Positions 25,464 through 33,952 of a stretch of DNA of 64,000 bases are shown here, in pieces. Every line of letters starts with the position of its first letter. Positions within the stretch are counted from its first letter, which is position 1. Below the pieces are notes generated by a model that was not told the DNA's origin, made no database searches, and worked only from the letters and a program-made list of their open reading frames with translations. Source of the DNA: an uncultured Helicobacteraceae bacterium (lineage in GTDB: Bacteria > Campylobacterota > Campylobacteria > Campylobacterales > Helicobacteraceae); contig CALUUD010000001.1 of NCBI GenBank assembly GCA_944323885.1, forward strand, positions 62,001-126,000. The letters run 5' to 3'. A program made the position numbers and the translations under genes.

Positions 25464-28280
25464 ATGAGTGAAAATAAAAATATACAAAATAGAAGGGCGT
25501 TTCTAAAACTCTCATTACTTGGATCTGCTATTGGAGTATCTCAAGTACTAGGAAGTGAAGAAACAAGGATTTTAAGACAGGCAACACATCAAGAACTTAA
25601 AGAAAATTTTCCAAATTCTAAAAAAATAAAAACAATATGCACACATTGTTCAGTAGGATGTGGGATTATTGCTGAAGTTGTTGATGGAATCTGGGTGCGC
25701 CAAGAAGTAGCACAAGATCATCCTGTATCTCAAGGTGGTCACTGCTGCAAAGGTGCTGATATGATTGATAGAGTTAGAAGCACAACTAGACTTAGATATC
25801 CTATAGAAAAAGTCAATGGAGTATGGCAAAAAACATCTTGGGATAACTCTATGGATAAGATTGCCAAAAAAATCAATGAAGTTAGAGAAAAATATGGTCC
25901 AGATAGCATAATGCTTATTGGAAGTGCTAAAGTTAGCAATGAGCAAAGTTATTATATTAGAAAATTTGCGGCATTTTTAGGAACAAATAATATAGATCAT
26001 CAAGCTAGGGTTTGACACTCTCCAACAGTCGCTGGTGTGGCGAATACATTTGGATATGGTGGGATGACAAACCATATAGCTGATATGATGTTTTCTAAAT
26101 TTATTTTTATAATTGGTGCAAATCCAGCAGTAAATCACCCTGTTAGCATGGTACATATTTTGCGCGCAAAAGAAGCAGGTGCAAAAATCGTATGTGTAGA
26201 TCCATACTATAGCAAGACAGCAGCAAAAGCCAATGAATACATCAGAATAAGAAGTGGAACTGATGTAGCTTTAATATATGGCATGCTAAATGTAATCATA
26301 GAAAATAATCTTTATGATAAGCAATATTTAAAAGATCGTGTGTATGGCTATGAAGAAATATTTAAAGAAGCAAAAAAGTATACTCCTGAAGTCACAGCAG
26401 ATATAACAGGCATTCCTGCTGATACTATCATTAGAATTGCAAAAGAGATGGCTAGGGCAAAACCAGCGAGTCTAATCTGGAATCAAGGATTAACACAACA
26501 CACAGTAGGAACTAATAATACAAGAATAATGCCTATTTTGCAAACAATATTAGGTAATATAGGAAAAAAAGGTGGCGGTGTTAATATCTTAAGAGGACAT
26601 GACAATGTCCAAGGTGCTAGCGATATGAATAATCTATCAGACTCACTTCCAGGATATTATGGATTAGGGGAAGGACCATGGAGACATTTCTGTAAACATT
26701 GGCATGTAGATTATGAATGGATGAAAAGTCGTTTCAAAAGCAAAGAAATGATGGAAAAAACAGGATATGCATTGTCAACTTGGAGATTTGGTGTAATTGA
26801 TGAGGAAAACTATGCAAATAATGGAGATACACAAATAAAAGCACTTATTGTTATAGGTAATGGTATTTCAACTACCGCTCTACTTGATAAAACAAAAGAA
26901 GCACTTGATAAATTAGAGCTTCTTGTGTTTATAGACCCTTATGTAAATGATGCAGCTGCAATAACTGATAGAAAAGACAATCTTTTCTTATTGCCTGCAG
27001 CTTCACAAATGGAGACAAGTGGATGTGTTGCTGCTACAAACAGAGCATATCAGTGGAGATATCAAGTTATAAAACCTATGTTTGAATGCAGGGAAGATCA
27101 AGAAATTTTGTTTGATTTAGCGGATAGGCTTGGCTTTAAAGAAAAATTTCAAAAATCTCTGTATGAAATTGCAAAAAAAGAAGGTAGAAGCGAATTTATA
27201 TGGCCTGATGATGCAACAACAGAAATGGCACAAAGTATAAGAAGTATAGGCTTGCAAGGATTAAGTGCAAAAAGATTAAAAGAACATTGTGATAATTGGC
27301 ATATGTTTGATAGCATTACACTAGAAGGGAAAGGTCCTATGAAAGGACAATATTACGCACTACCATGGCCTTGTTGGAGCGAAAAACACCCTGGAACACC
27401 AATAATGTATGCAGATGACATACCAGTAATGAAAGGCGGTATGGGCTTTAGGGTTAATTGGGGAGTAGAAGCACCTGATGGCACAAATATGTTGAGCTTA
27501 AGAGGCTTGCCAAATTCAAAAATTAAGGGGCATCCAGCAATTACCGCCGAAAATATAGAGAGCATCCTTGGAATCAAATTAACAAAGGAAGAAAAAGAAT
27601 TAGTAAAGGGCACAACATTTGCAACTGATAATACAAATATACTAGTTGAGAAAGCTCTGCAAGCTGGTATATGTCCTTATGGGAATGGAAAAGCTAGAAT
27701 GGTAGTATGGAATTGGTATGATAAGATTCCACTGCATAGAGAGCCTTTACATAGCTTTAGAAATGATCTAGTGAAAAAATATCCATCATTCCCAGATAAA
27801 AATGATTTATTTAGAGCTAATATCAAGTATATTTCAAGACAAACAGAAAAAGATTGGAAAAAAGAATTCCCTCTCAATATGCTAACAGGAAGATTGGTAG
27901 CACATATGGGAACTGGAACTGAAACTAGAAGTGCAAAATATCTAGCAGAAGTTCAAAATGAAATGTTTGTAGAAATACATCCAGATACGGCTTTAAATTT
28001 AGGTGTTAGAGATGGTGATATGGTATGGGTGCATGGAACATCTGGAACAAAGATTCTAGTGAAAGCTAGACATTCATATAGGGTTGATGAATTTAGTGTA
28101 TTTTTACCACAAAACTTTTCTGGTGTATATGCAGGAGAAAGCCTGCTTGAAAAATATCCAAAAGGAACTGAACCTTATGCTATAGGTGAGGCTGTTAGTT
28201 TAATTACTAGTTATGGGTTTGATTATAATACTGCATGCCCTGAAACAAAATGTGGATTATGCAGAATAGAAAAAGCATAA
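25464..28280 (+). CDS. fdhA: Formate dehydrogenase major subunit, selenoprotein
   Basis: The periplasmic Mo/W-bis-MGD enzyme oxidises formate to CO2. The 938-residue product is read through an in-frame TGA at 26013-26015 (residue 184) as selenocysteine: RV-Sec-HSPTVAGVANTFGYGG matches the active-site context of FdhA proteins. A Tat signal (RRAFLK) opens the protein. A 4Fe-4S site uses Cys59, 62, 66 and 94. The C-terminal molybdopterin domain follows from about 790. Both sides of the TGA are in the same frame with homologous sequence, so it is not a broken gene. fdhB follows after 10 bases. Selenocysteine machinery must lie elsewhere in the genome. Confidence 0.96.
26013..26045 (+). promoter_or_regulatory. 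Selenocysteine TGA with candidate SECIS stem-loop
   Basis: The TGA at 26013-26015 is followed at once by a GC-richer segment. CCA (26022-26024) can pair with TGG (26033-26035) around a loop that contains a G-U step, and alternative pairing extends it to 26040. Bacterial SECIS elements occupy exactly this place. The exact fold was not computed. Confidence 0.7.
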
Positions 28281-28290
28281 GGGGTGACAA

Positions 28291-28923
28291 ATGAGTGAAA
28301 TGACTAGTGGTGGCTTCAATGCCACAAATCATGCAAGAATAAAGTTTTATTGCGATGAGCTAAGATGTATAGATTGTCATGGCTGTGATGTAGCTTGTAA
28401 AGAAGCACATCATCTACCAGTTGGAGTAAATAGAAGAAGAGTAATATCAATAAATGATGGAATAGTTGGAAAAGAAAAATCGATTTCTATTGCCTGCATG
28501 CACTGCTCTGATGCACCATGTGCACAAGTTTGTCCAGTAGATTGTTTTTATATTAGGGTTGATGGAATAGTATTACATGATAAAAAAACATGTATAGGAT
28601 GCGGCTATTGTTTATATGCATGTCCATTTGGTGCACCTCAATTTCCAAAATCAGATGTCTTTGGTAGCAGAGGAACAATGGATAAATGTACATTTTGTGC
28701 TGGCGGTCCTGAAGAAACATTTAGTGAAGAAGAATTTAAATTATATGGTCAAAACAGAATTGCAGAGGGAAAGGTTCCAATGTGTGCATCTATGTGTTCA
28801 ACAAAAGCTTTACTTGCTGGAAGCAGTGATGAAGTGAGTAATATTATTAGAAAAAGAGTTGTTAATAAAGGTCAAAATTCACATACATCATCATATATGT
28901 GGAGCGCCCCTTATAAAAATTAG
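28291..28923 (+). CDS. fdhB: Formate dehydrogenase iron-sulfur subunit
   Basis: The 210-residue protein passes electrons from FdhA to the membrane cytochrome. It has the four-cluster FdnH/HybA-like cysteine pattern: CIDCHGCDVAC, CMHCSDAPCAQVCPVDC, CIGCGYCLYACPFG and CTFC with a later CASMC. It has no signal of its own, so it is probably exported as a complex with Tat-targeted FdhA. It lies 10 bases after fdhA and 9 bases before fdhC. Confidence 0.95.
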   Translation: MSEMTSGGFNATNHARIKFYCDELRCIDCHGCDVACKEAHHLPVGVNRRRVISINDGIVGKEKSISIACMHCSDAPCAQVCPVDCFYIRVDGIVLHDKKTCIGCGYCLYACPFGAPQFPKSDVFGSRGTMDKCTFCAGGPEETFSEEEFKLYGQNRIAEGKVPMCASMCSTKALLAGSSDEVSNIIRKRVVNKGQNSHTSSYMWSAPYKN

Positions 28924-28932
28924 GAGTAATAT

Positions 28933-29940
28933 ATGAGATTAATAAACATATTATTATTTTGTATAATTATTGCCATTTCACAAGCATCTAATAATAATTT
29001 TAAGGGTGCAATTGACCTAAGTTACAATAAAGATATATATGGAAAAAATCAAATAGAAGCAATAAAAAATTGGGGGGTTGACACACATAGTGCTGGTGTG
29101 TCATTAGGAAATACGCTTAACTTTGAGGGTGGAAGTATAGATCCATTAACAAGTGGTCAAAAAATAGATGGTATTCGAGGAATAGTTGGGCTTGGTGAAT
29201 TGTTCACAGTATTACAAAATCAATACTTTAAGCTGATATTTCTTGCAATTATTATACTAGTACCCCTATCATTTTTTGGGCATTTTATAGTAATTGGTCA
29301 GAGAAAATTTAATCACCATCAAAAGTTACAAGTATTCTCAAAATTTAATATTATAGTTCACTGGGGTGCAGCAATTCCATTTGTTTTAATTTGTATTACA
29401 GGTCTAATTATGGTATTTGGGTCATATCTTGGAGGTGGCAGTTTTGTAAGATTTGCAAGAGACATACATGGACTTGCAACTCCTATATTTGTTGTATTTG
29501 GGGTATTGATGTTTGCTATGTGGTTCAAATACTGCATATTTAAAGCATATGATATTGAGTGGTTTAAAATGATGGGTGGCTACCTAAGCAAGGAAAATAG
29601 ATTGGTCCCTGCTGGCAAATTTAATGCTGGACAGAAAATGTGGTTTTGGATTGCTACCATTGGTGGTGCCATAATGGCTTTTACAGGTGGAGTTATGTTT
29701 TTTCAATACACAGATATCAACACTCTAAGGCTAGTTGCTATTATCCATAATGTTGTTGGTTTCTTAATTATTGCCATGCTGATTACTCATATTTATATGA
29801 GTTTATTTGCTATAGAAGGTGCAATAGAGGCAATAATAAATGGCAAAATGGGTGAAGAAGAATTATCAATACTGCATAGTATATATTATAAAGAGATAGT
29901 AGATTCTGGCAAGATTAATTCTATGAAAGTTGCACACTAA
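28933..29940 (+). CDS. fdhC: Formate dehydrogenase cytochrome b subunit
   Basis: This 335-residue inner-membrane protein carries b hemes and reduces quinone. A signal-like segment (1-18) is followed by a periplasmic stretch of about 75 residues, then four to five membrane helices. Candidate heme-ligand histidines are in IIVHWGAAIPF, ARDIHGLA, AIIHNVVGF and LITHIYMS. The N-terminal periplasmic extension is larger than in the short E. coli FdnI type. It is the membrane anchor of the FdhABC complex. Confidence 0.93.
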   Translation: MRLINILLFCIIIAISQASNNNFKGAIDLSYNKDIYGKNQIEAIKNWGVDTHSAGVSLGNTLNFEGGSIDPLTSGQKIDGIRGIVGLGELFTVLQNQYFKLIFLAIIILVPLSFFGHFIVIGQRKFNHHQKLQVFSKFNIIVHWGAAIPFVLICITGLIMVFGSYLGGGSFVRFARDIHGLATPIFVVFGVLMFAMWFKYCIFKAYDIEWFKMMGGYLSKENRLVPAGKFNAGQKMWFWIATIGGAIMAFTGGVMFFQYTDINTLRLVAIIHNVVGFLIIAMLITHIYMSLFAIEGAIEAIINGKMGEEELSILHSIYYKEIVDSGKINSMKVAH

Positions 29941-29951
29941 GGAAAAAATGG

Positions 29952-30737
29952 GTGCAAAAACACACTATACATATACCAATTATCAAAATATATGATAATA
30001 GCATAGAGTATAAAGATGATATAGTTATAAAAGAAGATAGACTTAATCTATATCTTAATGGAATTAAAATAATATCTACAATGTGCATCTTGGAAGATCA
30101 AGATTCTTATGCAGTTGGATTTTTAATGAGTGAAGGGGTAATAGAAAATATAGATGATATAAAAGATATAAAAGTATCTAAAGATGGTTTAAATGTATAT
30201 GTTAATGCAAAAATCAATGATGACAATATGTCTAATTTGTTTCATGAAAAAACACTAACATCCGGATGTTGTGTTGGAGTTAGTGCAAACTTTGAGGGAA
30301 AAATTATAGAAAAATTTCTATCGCAAAAAACAAAATTTCATATAAATCAAGTAATCTATGCTTTAAATGAATTTAGGAAAAATACTGATTTATTCTCTTT
30401 GACAGGATGTGTTCACAAAGCAATGTTGTTTTGTGATGATATGATTTTTTTAAGTGAAGATATAGGTAGACATAATGCGCTTGATAAAGTTTTAGGGAAA
30501 ACAAAAATGGCAAGAGCTAATACACAAAAATCACTTATTGCTGTTAGCGGAAGATTGTCTATGGAAATGGTTATTAAATGTGCGATGCATGATATACCTG
30601 TAATAATATCAAATGCTGCAACAACAGCACTTGGTATCAAATCAGCACAGAATCTAGGCATCACATTAATTGGATTTGCAAGAAATAATAACCTTAATAT
30701 CTATACGCATAATAGTAGAATTATACTAACGAAGTAA
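29952..30737 (+). CDS. fdhD: FdhD sulfurtransferase for formate dehydrogenase
   Basis: FdhD moves sulfur from IscS to the Mo-bis-MGD cofactor and is needed for active formate dehydrogenase. The 261-residue protein shows the family segments SYAVGFLMSEG, TGCVHKA and SEDIGRHNALDKVLG. It begins with GTG, with AAGGA 8 bases upstream. An ATG four bases earlier is in another frame. The loop that carries CxxC in E. coli reads SGCCVG here, with two adjacent cysteines. It closes the fdh locus and converges on the DedA gene after 14 bases. Confidence 0.93.
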   Translation: MQKHTIHIPIIKIYDNSIEYKDDIVIKEDRLNLYLNGIKIISTMCILEDQDSYAVGFLMSEGVIENIDDIKDIKVSKDGLNVYVNAKINDDNMSNLFHEKTLTSGCCVGVSANFEGKIIEKFLSQKTKFHINQVIYALNEFRKNTDLFSLTGCVHKAMLFCDDMIFLSEDIGRHNALDKVLGKTKMARANTQKSLIAVSGRLSMEMVIKCAMHDIPVIISNAATTALGIKSAQNLGITLIGFARNNNLNIYTHNSRIILTK

Positions 30738-30751
30738 TACATAAATCATAA

Positions 30752-31336
30752 TTATATTTTTTTTGTTATTTTATTTAAGAATATAGTCAATATTCCAATA
30801 ATAACTATAGCAATAATTGGAAAAATATAAGGATTTGCGTATTTATCATAAGTTGTTCTAATAAAATCACCCATTGCATAGCTAAATCCACCAATTACAA
30901 TACCCCATATAAATGAAGAAATAAAATTATATAACAAAAATTTATTATGCTTAAATTTACTAAAACCTATAACAAGTGGTACAATGGTTTTAATTCCATA
31001 TAAATATTTATGAATAAAAATAATAAAATAACTATATTTTTTTATCCATATATGACTTAATGCTATCTTTCTTCTATGCGATCTAAAATATTTTATTACC
31101 TCTTTTTTTTGATATCTAGCCATAAAAAAAAGTAAACTTGATCCTATAAAATTAGCAATAGATGCAATCAGTATACATATATATATATTAAGAGAATTAA
31201 TAGACTCTATAACTCCACTTGATAATATTCCAGCTGCAACAAGTGCAATAAATCCACCGCCAAAAGAGTAAAAAAACAATACTATATATCCCCATAGACC
31301 GATTGATTGACTTAAAGTATCTAAAATAGATTCCAA
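30752..31336 (-). CDS. DedA-family membrane protein
   Basis: A 194-residue integral membrane protein with several hydrophobic helices. The DedA/SNARE-associated core (FMARYQKKEVIKYF, then KYLYGIKTIVPLVIGFSK) is visible, including the conserved glycines and the G...P of the re-entrant region. Family members are linked to undecaprenyl-phosphate or phospholipid flipping and membrane homeostasis. The start appears to be TTG at 31336, with AAGGA 7 bases upstream. It is divergent from flgF. Confidence 0.85.
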   Translation of the reverse strand: MESILDTLSQSIGLWGYIVLFFYSFGGGFIALVAAGILSSGVIESINSLNIYICILIASIANFIGSSLLFFMARYQKKEVIKYFRSHRRKIALSHIWIKKYSYFIIFIHKYLYGIKTIVPLVIGFSKFKHNKFLLYNFISSFIWGIVIGGFSYAMGDFIRTTYDKYANPYIFPIIAIVIIGILTIFLNKITKKI

Positions 31337-31428
31337 TATTTATTCCTTAAACTAAATCATGAAAATGTATTTTATCCAACATTAAATATATAAAATATCT
31401 ACATTACCTAAAAATAAATCAAAAAATA

Positions 31429-31444
31429 TGGAATACCATTTGCT
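31429..31444 (+). promoter_or_regulatory. Sigma-54 promoter of the flgF-flgG operon
   Basis: TGGAAT-ACCAT-TTGCT has GG (31430-31431) and GC (31442-31443) separated by exactly 10 bases and matches the TTGCT half of the sigma-54 consensus. It lies 41 bases before the flgF ATG. Rod and hook genes are RpoN-dependent in this phylum, which agrees with the position. Confidence 0.8.
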
Positions 31445-31484
31445 TTCACTATCATTAATTATGTAAATATATTTAAGGATTATT

Positions 31485-32321
31485 ATGCAAAATGGATTTT
31501 ACAATGCCGTTGGCGGAATAGTGACACAATTTAATAGACTTGATGTTATTTCAAACAATTTAGCTAATACAAACACAAATGGTTACAAAAGGGATGATGT
31601 GGTTATAGGTGATTTTATGAGATTATATGAAGAAGCAAAACACGAACTTCCATTAAAAAACCATACAAGAGATGCTTCAAAATTTTTAAATCGAACATTA
31701 AATAGAGTGCCTATTATTACAGAAGAATACACAAATATGAATATAGGAAGTTTTACAAAAACTGATAATGCTCTAGATTTAGCCCTTAACAGCCAAAATG
31801 CTTTTTTTGCCATACAAACTCCAAATGGAATAAGATACACAAGAGATGGATCATTTAGCCTAAACAATAATGGCATATTAGTAACAAAGCAAGGATATCC
31901 TGTGTTATCAAGTGCTGGCATAGACGATGGTGGAATAATAAATGTCAATCCATCAAGCAATAATTTAGAAATTAGTAAAGACGGAAATATATATGTAAGA
32001 GAATTAGATAATGCCAATATAGGAAGTGCTGAACCAATTGGAACAATAGCAATTGTAAATTTTGTTAATCCAAAATATCTAAAAAAAGTTGGAAATAATA
32101 TGTATGAATTACCAAAAGAAAGAATAAATGAAAGACAGAGTATCAATAATTACAATATAGTATTAAGTGGTTTTGTAGAAAAAAGCAATATAAATCCAGT
32201 TGAAGAAATGACGGCATTAATTAGCACAAATAGATTAGTAGATATGTATTCAAAAGTAATGAAAACATATCAAGATGACCTTAACACAGAAGCAATCACA
32301 AAATTAGCACAAAAAGCATAA
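31485..32321 (+). CDS. flgF: Flagellar basal-body rod protein (FlgF/FlgG2)
   Basis: The 278-residue protein is an axial rod subunit. The N-terminal rod/hook signature is LDVISNNLANTNTNGYKRDD. The FlgF/G middle domain follows (AFFAIQTPNGIRYTRDGSFSLN), and the C-terminal helix NPVEEMTALISTNR closes it. The divergent insert around residues 40-90 sets it apart from FlgG. In Campylobacter the equivalent gene is called flgG2. It precedes flgG by 13 bases and shares its sigma-54 promoter. Confidence 0.9.
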   Translation: MQNGFYNAVGGIVTQFNRLDVISNNLANTNTNGYKRDDVVIGDFMRLYEEAKHELPLKNHTRDASKFLNRTLNRVPIITEEYTNMNIGSFTKTDNALDLALNSQNAFFAIQTPNGIRYTRDGSFSLNNNGILVTKQGYPVLSSAGIDDGGIINVNPSSNNLEISKDGNIYVRELDNANIGSAEPIGTIAIVNFVNPKYLKKVGNNMYELPKERINERQSINNYNIVLSGFVEKSNINPVEEMTALISTNRLVDMYSKVMKTYQDDLNTEAITKLAQKA

Positions 32322-32334
32322 GAGAGGAATTATA

Positions 32335-33126
32335 ATGATTAGAGCGCTACATACAGCAGCTACAGGCATGATAGGAATGCAAACACAGGTTGATACAACA
32401 TCAAATAATATAGCAAATGTTAATACAATAGGATATAAAAAACAAAGAGCTGAATTTGCTGATTTATTTTATCAAGCTATGCAGTATGCTGGAACATCAA
32501 CTAGTGAAACTACAATATCACCAACAGGGATAGAACTTGGGCTTGGAGTAAGACCAATAGCTATTGCAAAACATTTTTCACAAGGTAATCCAAAAGAAAC
32601 AGAAAACAATTTAGACATAGCAATTACTGGAAGAGGTTTTTTTCAAATTGAAATGCCAGATGGAACAATAGCTTACACAAGAAGTGGAAGTTTTAAGCTT
32701 GATAATGAGGGTAATATCGTTACAAGTGAAGGATACAGATTAATACCAAATATTACTATACCAGAAGATGCTACACAAATAAATATTGGAACAGATGGAA
32801 CAATAAGTGTAATGCAAGCTAATTCTACAGAATTAAATACTCTTGGCCAAATAGAAACAACTGTATTTATTAATCCTGCAGGACTTCATTCATTAGGGGA
32901 TAACCTATACATTAATACAAATGCATCTGGAGAACCAATAAATGGAATTCCAGGAAATGAAGGATTTGGGACATTAAGGCAAGGATTTATTGAAATGAGC
33001 AATGTAAAATTAGTTGAAGAAATGACAGACTTAATTACTGGGCAAAGAGCATATGAGGCTAATTCAAAAACAATTCAAACAGCAGATTCTATGCTGCAAA
33101 CAGTAAATGGGTTAAAACGGGCTTAA
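32335..33126 (+). CDS. flgG: Flagellar distal rod protein FlgG
   Basis: FlgG forms the distal rod. The 263-residue length is canonical. It begins MIRALHTAATGMIGMQTQVD, followed by the TTSNNIANVNTIGYKK signature, and ends with VEEMTDLITGQRAYEANSKTIQ. It is translated 13 bases after flgF. The stop lies only 5 bases from the stop of the convergent lipoprotein gene, and no terminator is visible between them. Confidence 0.97.
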   Translation: MIRALHTAATGMIGMQTQVDTTSNNIANVNTIGYKKQRAEFADLFYQAMQYAGTSTSETTISPTGIELGLGVRPIAIAKHFSQGNPKETENNLDIAITGRGFFQIEMPDGTIAYTRSGSFKLDNEGNIVTSEGYRLIPNITIPEDATQINIGTDGTISVMQANSTELNTLGQIETTVFINPAGLHSLGDNLYINTNASGEPINGIPGNEGFGTLRQGFIEMSNVKLVEEMTDLITGQRAYEANSKTIQTADSMLQTVNGLKRA

Positions 33127-33131
33127 GCTTG

Positions 33132-33428
33132 TTAGTTTCCTCTATTGTTCATACAGCTTCGTTTGCAAGATTCACTACTTGATGTACCTTTTCCATATAT
33201 TTTATTACAATCTTGCATGCAGCCTTTAATTTTTATAGATTCGCACATTCCTCTACTTTTATCACAATTACTAAGACACTCTACCCTGGTTTTACCACTT
33301 TGAATACATTTATTCAAACAATTATTATAAACTTCATTACAATTACTAGATGAAAAACCAAATTTATCTTTATTATCACAACCAACAATAAAAATTAAAA
33401 AAAATAAAAACAAAAAAACATATTTCAT
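33132..33428 (-). CDS. Cysteine-rich lipoprotein with CX3C motifs
   Basis: I do not recognise this gene. The 98-residue product has a lipoprotein signal with lipobox IVGC (Cys17), so it is a membrane-anchored periplasmic or surface protein. The mature part holds ten more cysteines at 30, 37, 41, 51, 55, 62, 70, 74, 88 and 92. Those at 30-62 are mirror-symmetric (C-x6-C-x3-C, 9 residues, C-x3-C-x6-C). A second pair of CX3C motifs is separated by 13. This suggests disulfide-linked helical hairpins. The ATG at 33428 is chosen over the preceding TTG, with AGG 7 bases upstream. Confidence 0.8.
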   Translation of the reverse strand: MKYVFLFLFFLIFIVGCDNKDKFGFSSSNCNEVYNNCLNKCIQSGKTRVECLSNCDKSRGMCESIKIKGCMQDCNKIYGKGTSSSESCKRSCMNNRGN

Positions 33429-33458
33429 CAAGAAGCCTATTGTATTACTGAAATATTG

Positions 33459-33467
33459 ATTATATCA
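33459..33467 (-). promoter_or_regulatory. Extended -10 promoter of the lipoprotein gene
   Basis: On the minus strand TGATATAAT (TGn plus a perfect TATAAT) lies 31 bases before the lipoprotein ATG, in the gap after the tRNA cluster. The gene therefore probably has its own promoter and does not depend only on read-through from the tRNA operon. Confidence 0.5.
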
Positions 33468-33480
33468 TAAGAATAAAAAA

Positions 33481-33556
33481 TGGCGACCCCTAGAAGATTT
33501 GAACTTCTGTTTCTACTGTGAAAGAGTAGTATCCTTGACCGCTAGATGAAGGGGTC
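33481..33556 (-). tRNA. trnE: tRNA-Glu (UUC anticodon), copy A
   Basis: The acceptor GACCCCT pairs with AGGGGTC, the anticodon stem CTACT/AGTAG holds CTTTCAC with anticodon TTC, and CCA is encoded. It is the last gene of the five-tRNA operon. It differs from the other Glu gene (33725-33799) in the acceptor, anticodon and T stems. Confidence 0.93.
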
Positions 33557-33564
33557 AATGATAA

Positions 33565-33641
33565 TGGCGGAACGGACGAGGCTCGAACTCGCGACCCCCT
33601 GCGTGACAGGCAGGTATTCTAACCAACTGAACTACCGCTCC
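33565..33641 (-). tRNA. trnD: tRNA-Asp (GUC anticodon)
   Basis: The acceptor GGAGCGG pairs with CCGTTCC (one G-T pair), the anticodon stem CCTGC/GCAGG holds CTGTCAC with anticodon GTC, the T loop is TTCGAGC, and CCA is encoded. Confidence 0.95.
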
Positions 33642-33643
33642 AA

Positions 33644-33719
33644 TGGTGGTCACTACAAGACTCGAACTTGTGACATCTACCTTGTAAGGGTAGCGCTCTA
33701 CCAACTGAGCTAAGCGACC
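33644..33719 (-). tRNA. trnV: tRNA-Val (UAC anticodon)
   Basis: The acceptor GGTCGCT pairs with AGTGACC, the anticodon stem CTACC/GGTAG holds CTTACAA with anticodon TAC, and CCA is encoded. Only 2 bases separate it from tRNA-Asp. Confidence 0.95.
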
Positions 33720-33724
33720 AAAAG

Positions 33725-33799
33725 TGGTGACCTCTAGGGGATTTGAACCCCTGTAACCACCGTGAAAGGGTGGTATCCTAACCGCTAGATGAAGAGGCC
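33725..33799 (-). tRNA. trnE: tRNA-Glu (UUC anticodon), copy B
   Basis: The acceptor GGCCTCT pairs with AGAGGTC, the anticodon stem CCACC/GGTGG holds CTTTCAC with anticodon TTC, and CCA is encoded. This is the second Glu gene of the cluster, with the same anticodon and different stems. Confidence 0.93.
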
Positions 33800-33808
33800 A
33801 GACAAAGA

Positions 33809-33884
33809 TGGTGACCCGTGTTGGATTCGAACCAACGGCCCATTCCTTAAAAGGGAATTGCTCTACCTGCTGAGCTAACGGGTC
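33809..33884 (-). tRNA. trnK: tRNA-Lys (UUU anticodon)
   Basis: The acceptor GACCCGT pairs with ACGGGTC, the anticodon stem ATTCC/GGAAT holds CTTTTAA with anticodon TTT, and CCA is encoded. It is the first gene after the perfect sigma-70 promoter. Confidence 0.95.
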
Positions 33885-33923
33885 ATTAACAACATTTTGA
33901 AGAACTCAATTTTAAAAGTTGTA

Positions 33924-33952
33924 ATTATAGTGGCTTTAATCTATTTTGTCAA
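33924..33952 (-). promoter_or_regulatory. Perfect sigma-70 promoter of the tRNA-Lys operon
   Basis: On the minus strand TTGACA (33947-33952), a 17-base spacer and TATAAT (33924-33929) match the consensus at every position. The -35 box and part of the spacer lie inside the 3' end of the pncC coding region. Transcription should start near 33917, about 33 bases before tRNA-Lys. Confidence 0.88.

Noticed and set aside
26013-26015. fdhA as a pseudogene or two genes split by a stop codon
   Set aside because: Both sides are in one frame with continuous FdhA homology, and the TGA is at the known selenocysteine position.
31583-32146. 187-codon frame antisense to flgF
   Set aside because: The sense strand carries an intact rod-protein gene with a sigma-54 promoter. 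The antisense frame shows no ribosome-binding site or known motif.
32335-33126. flgF and flgG as a recent tandem duplication
   Set aside because: They share only the general rod-protein signature, with different middle regions. They are old paralogues found together in the phylum.
33481-33884. tRNA cluster as an integration site for a mobile element
   Set aside because: No integrase, direct repeat of a tRNA end or atypical gene block was seen beside it.
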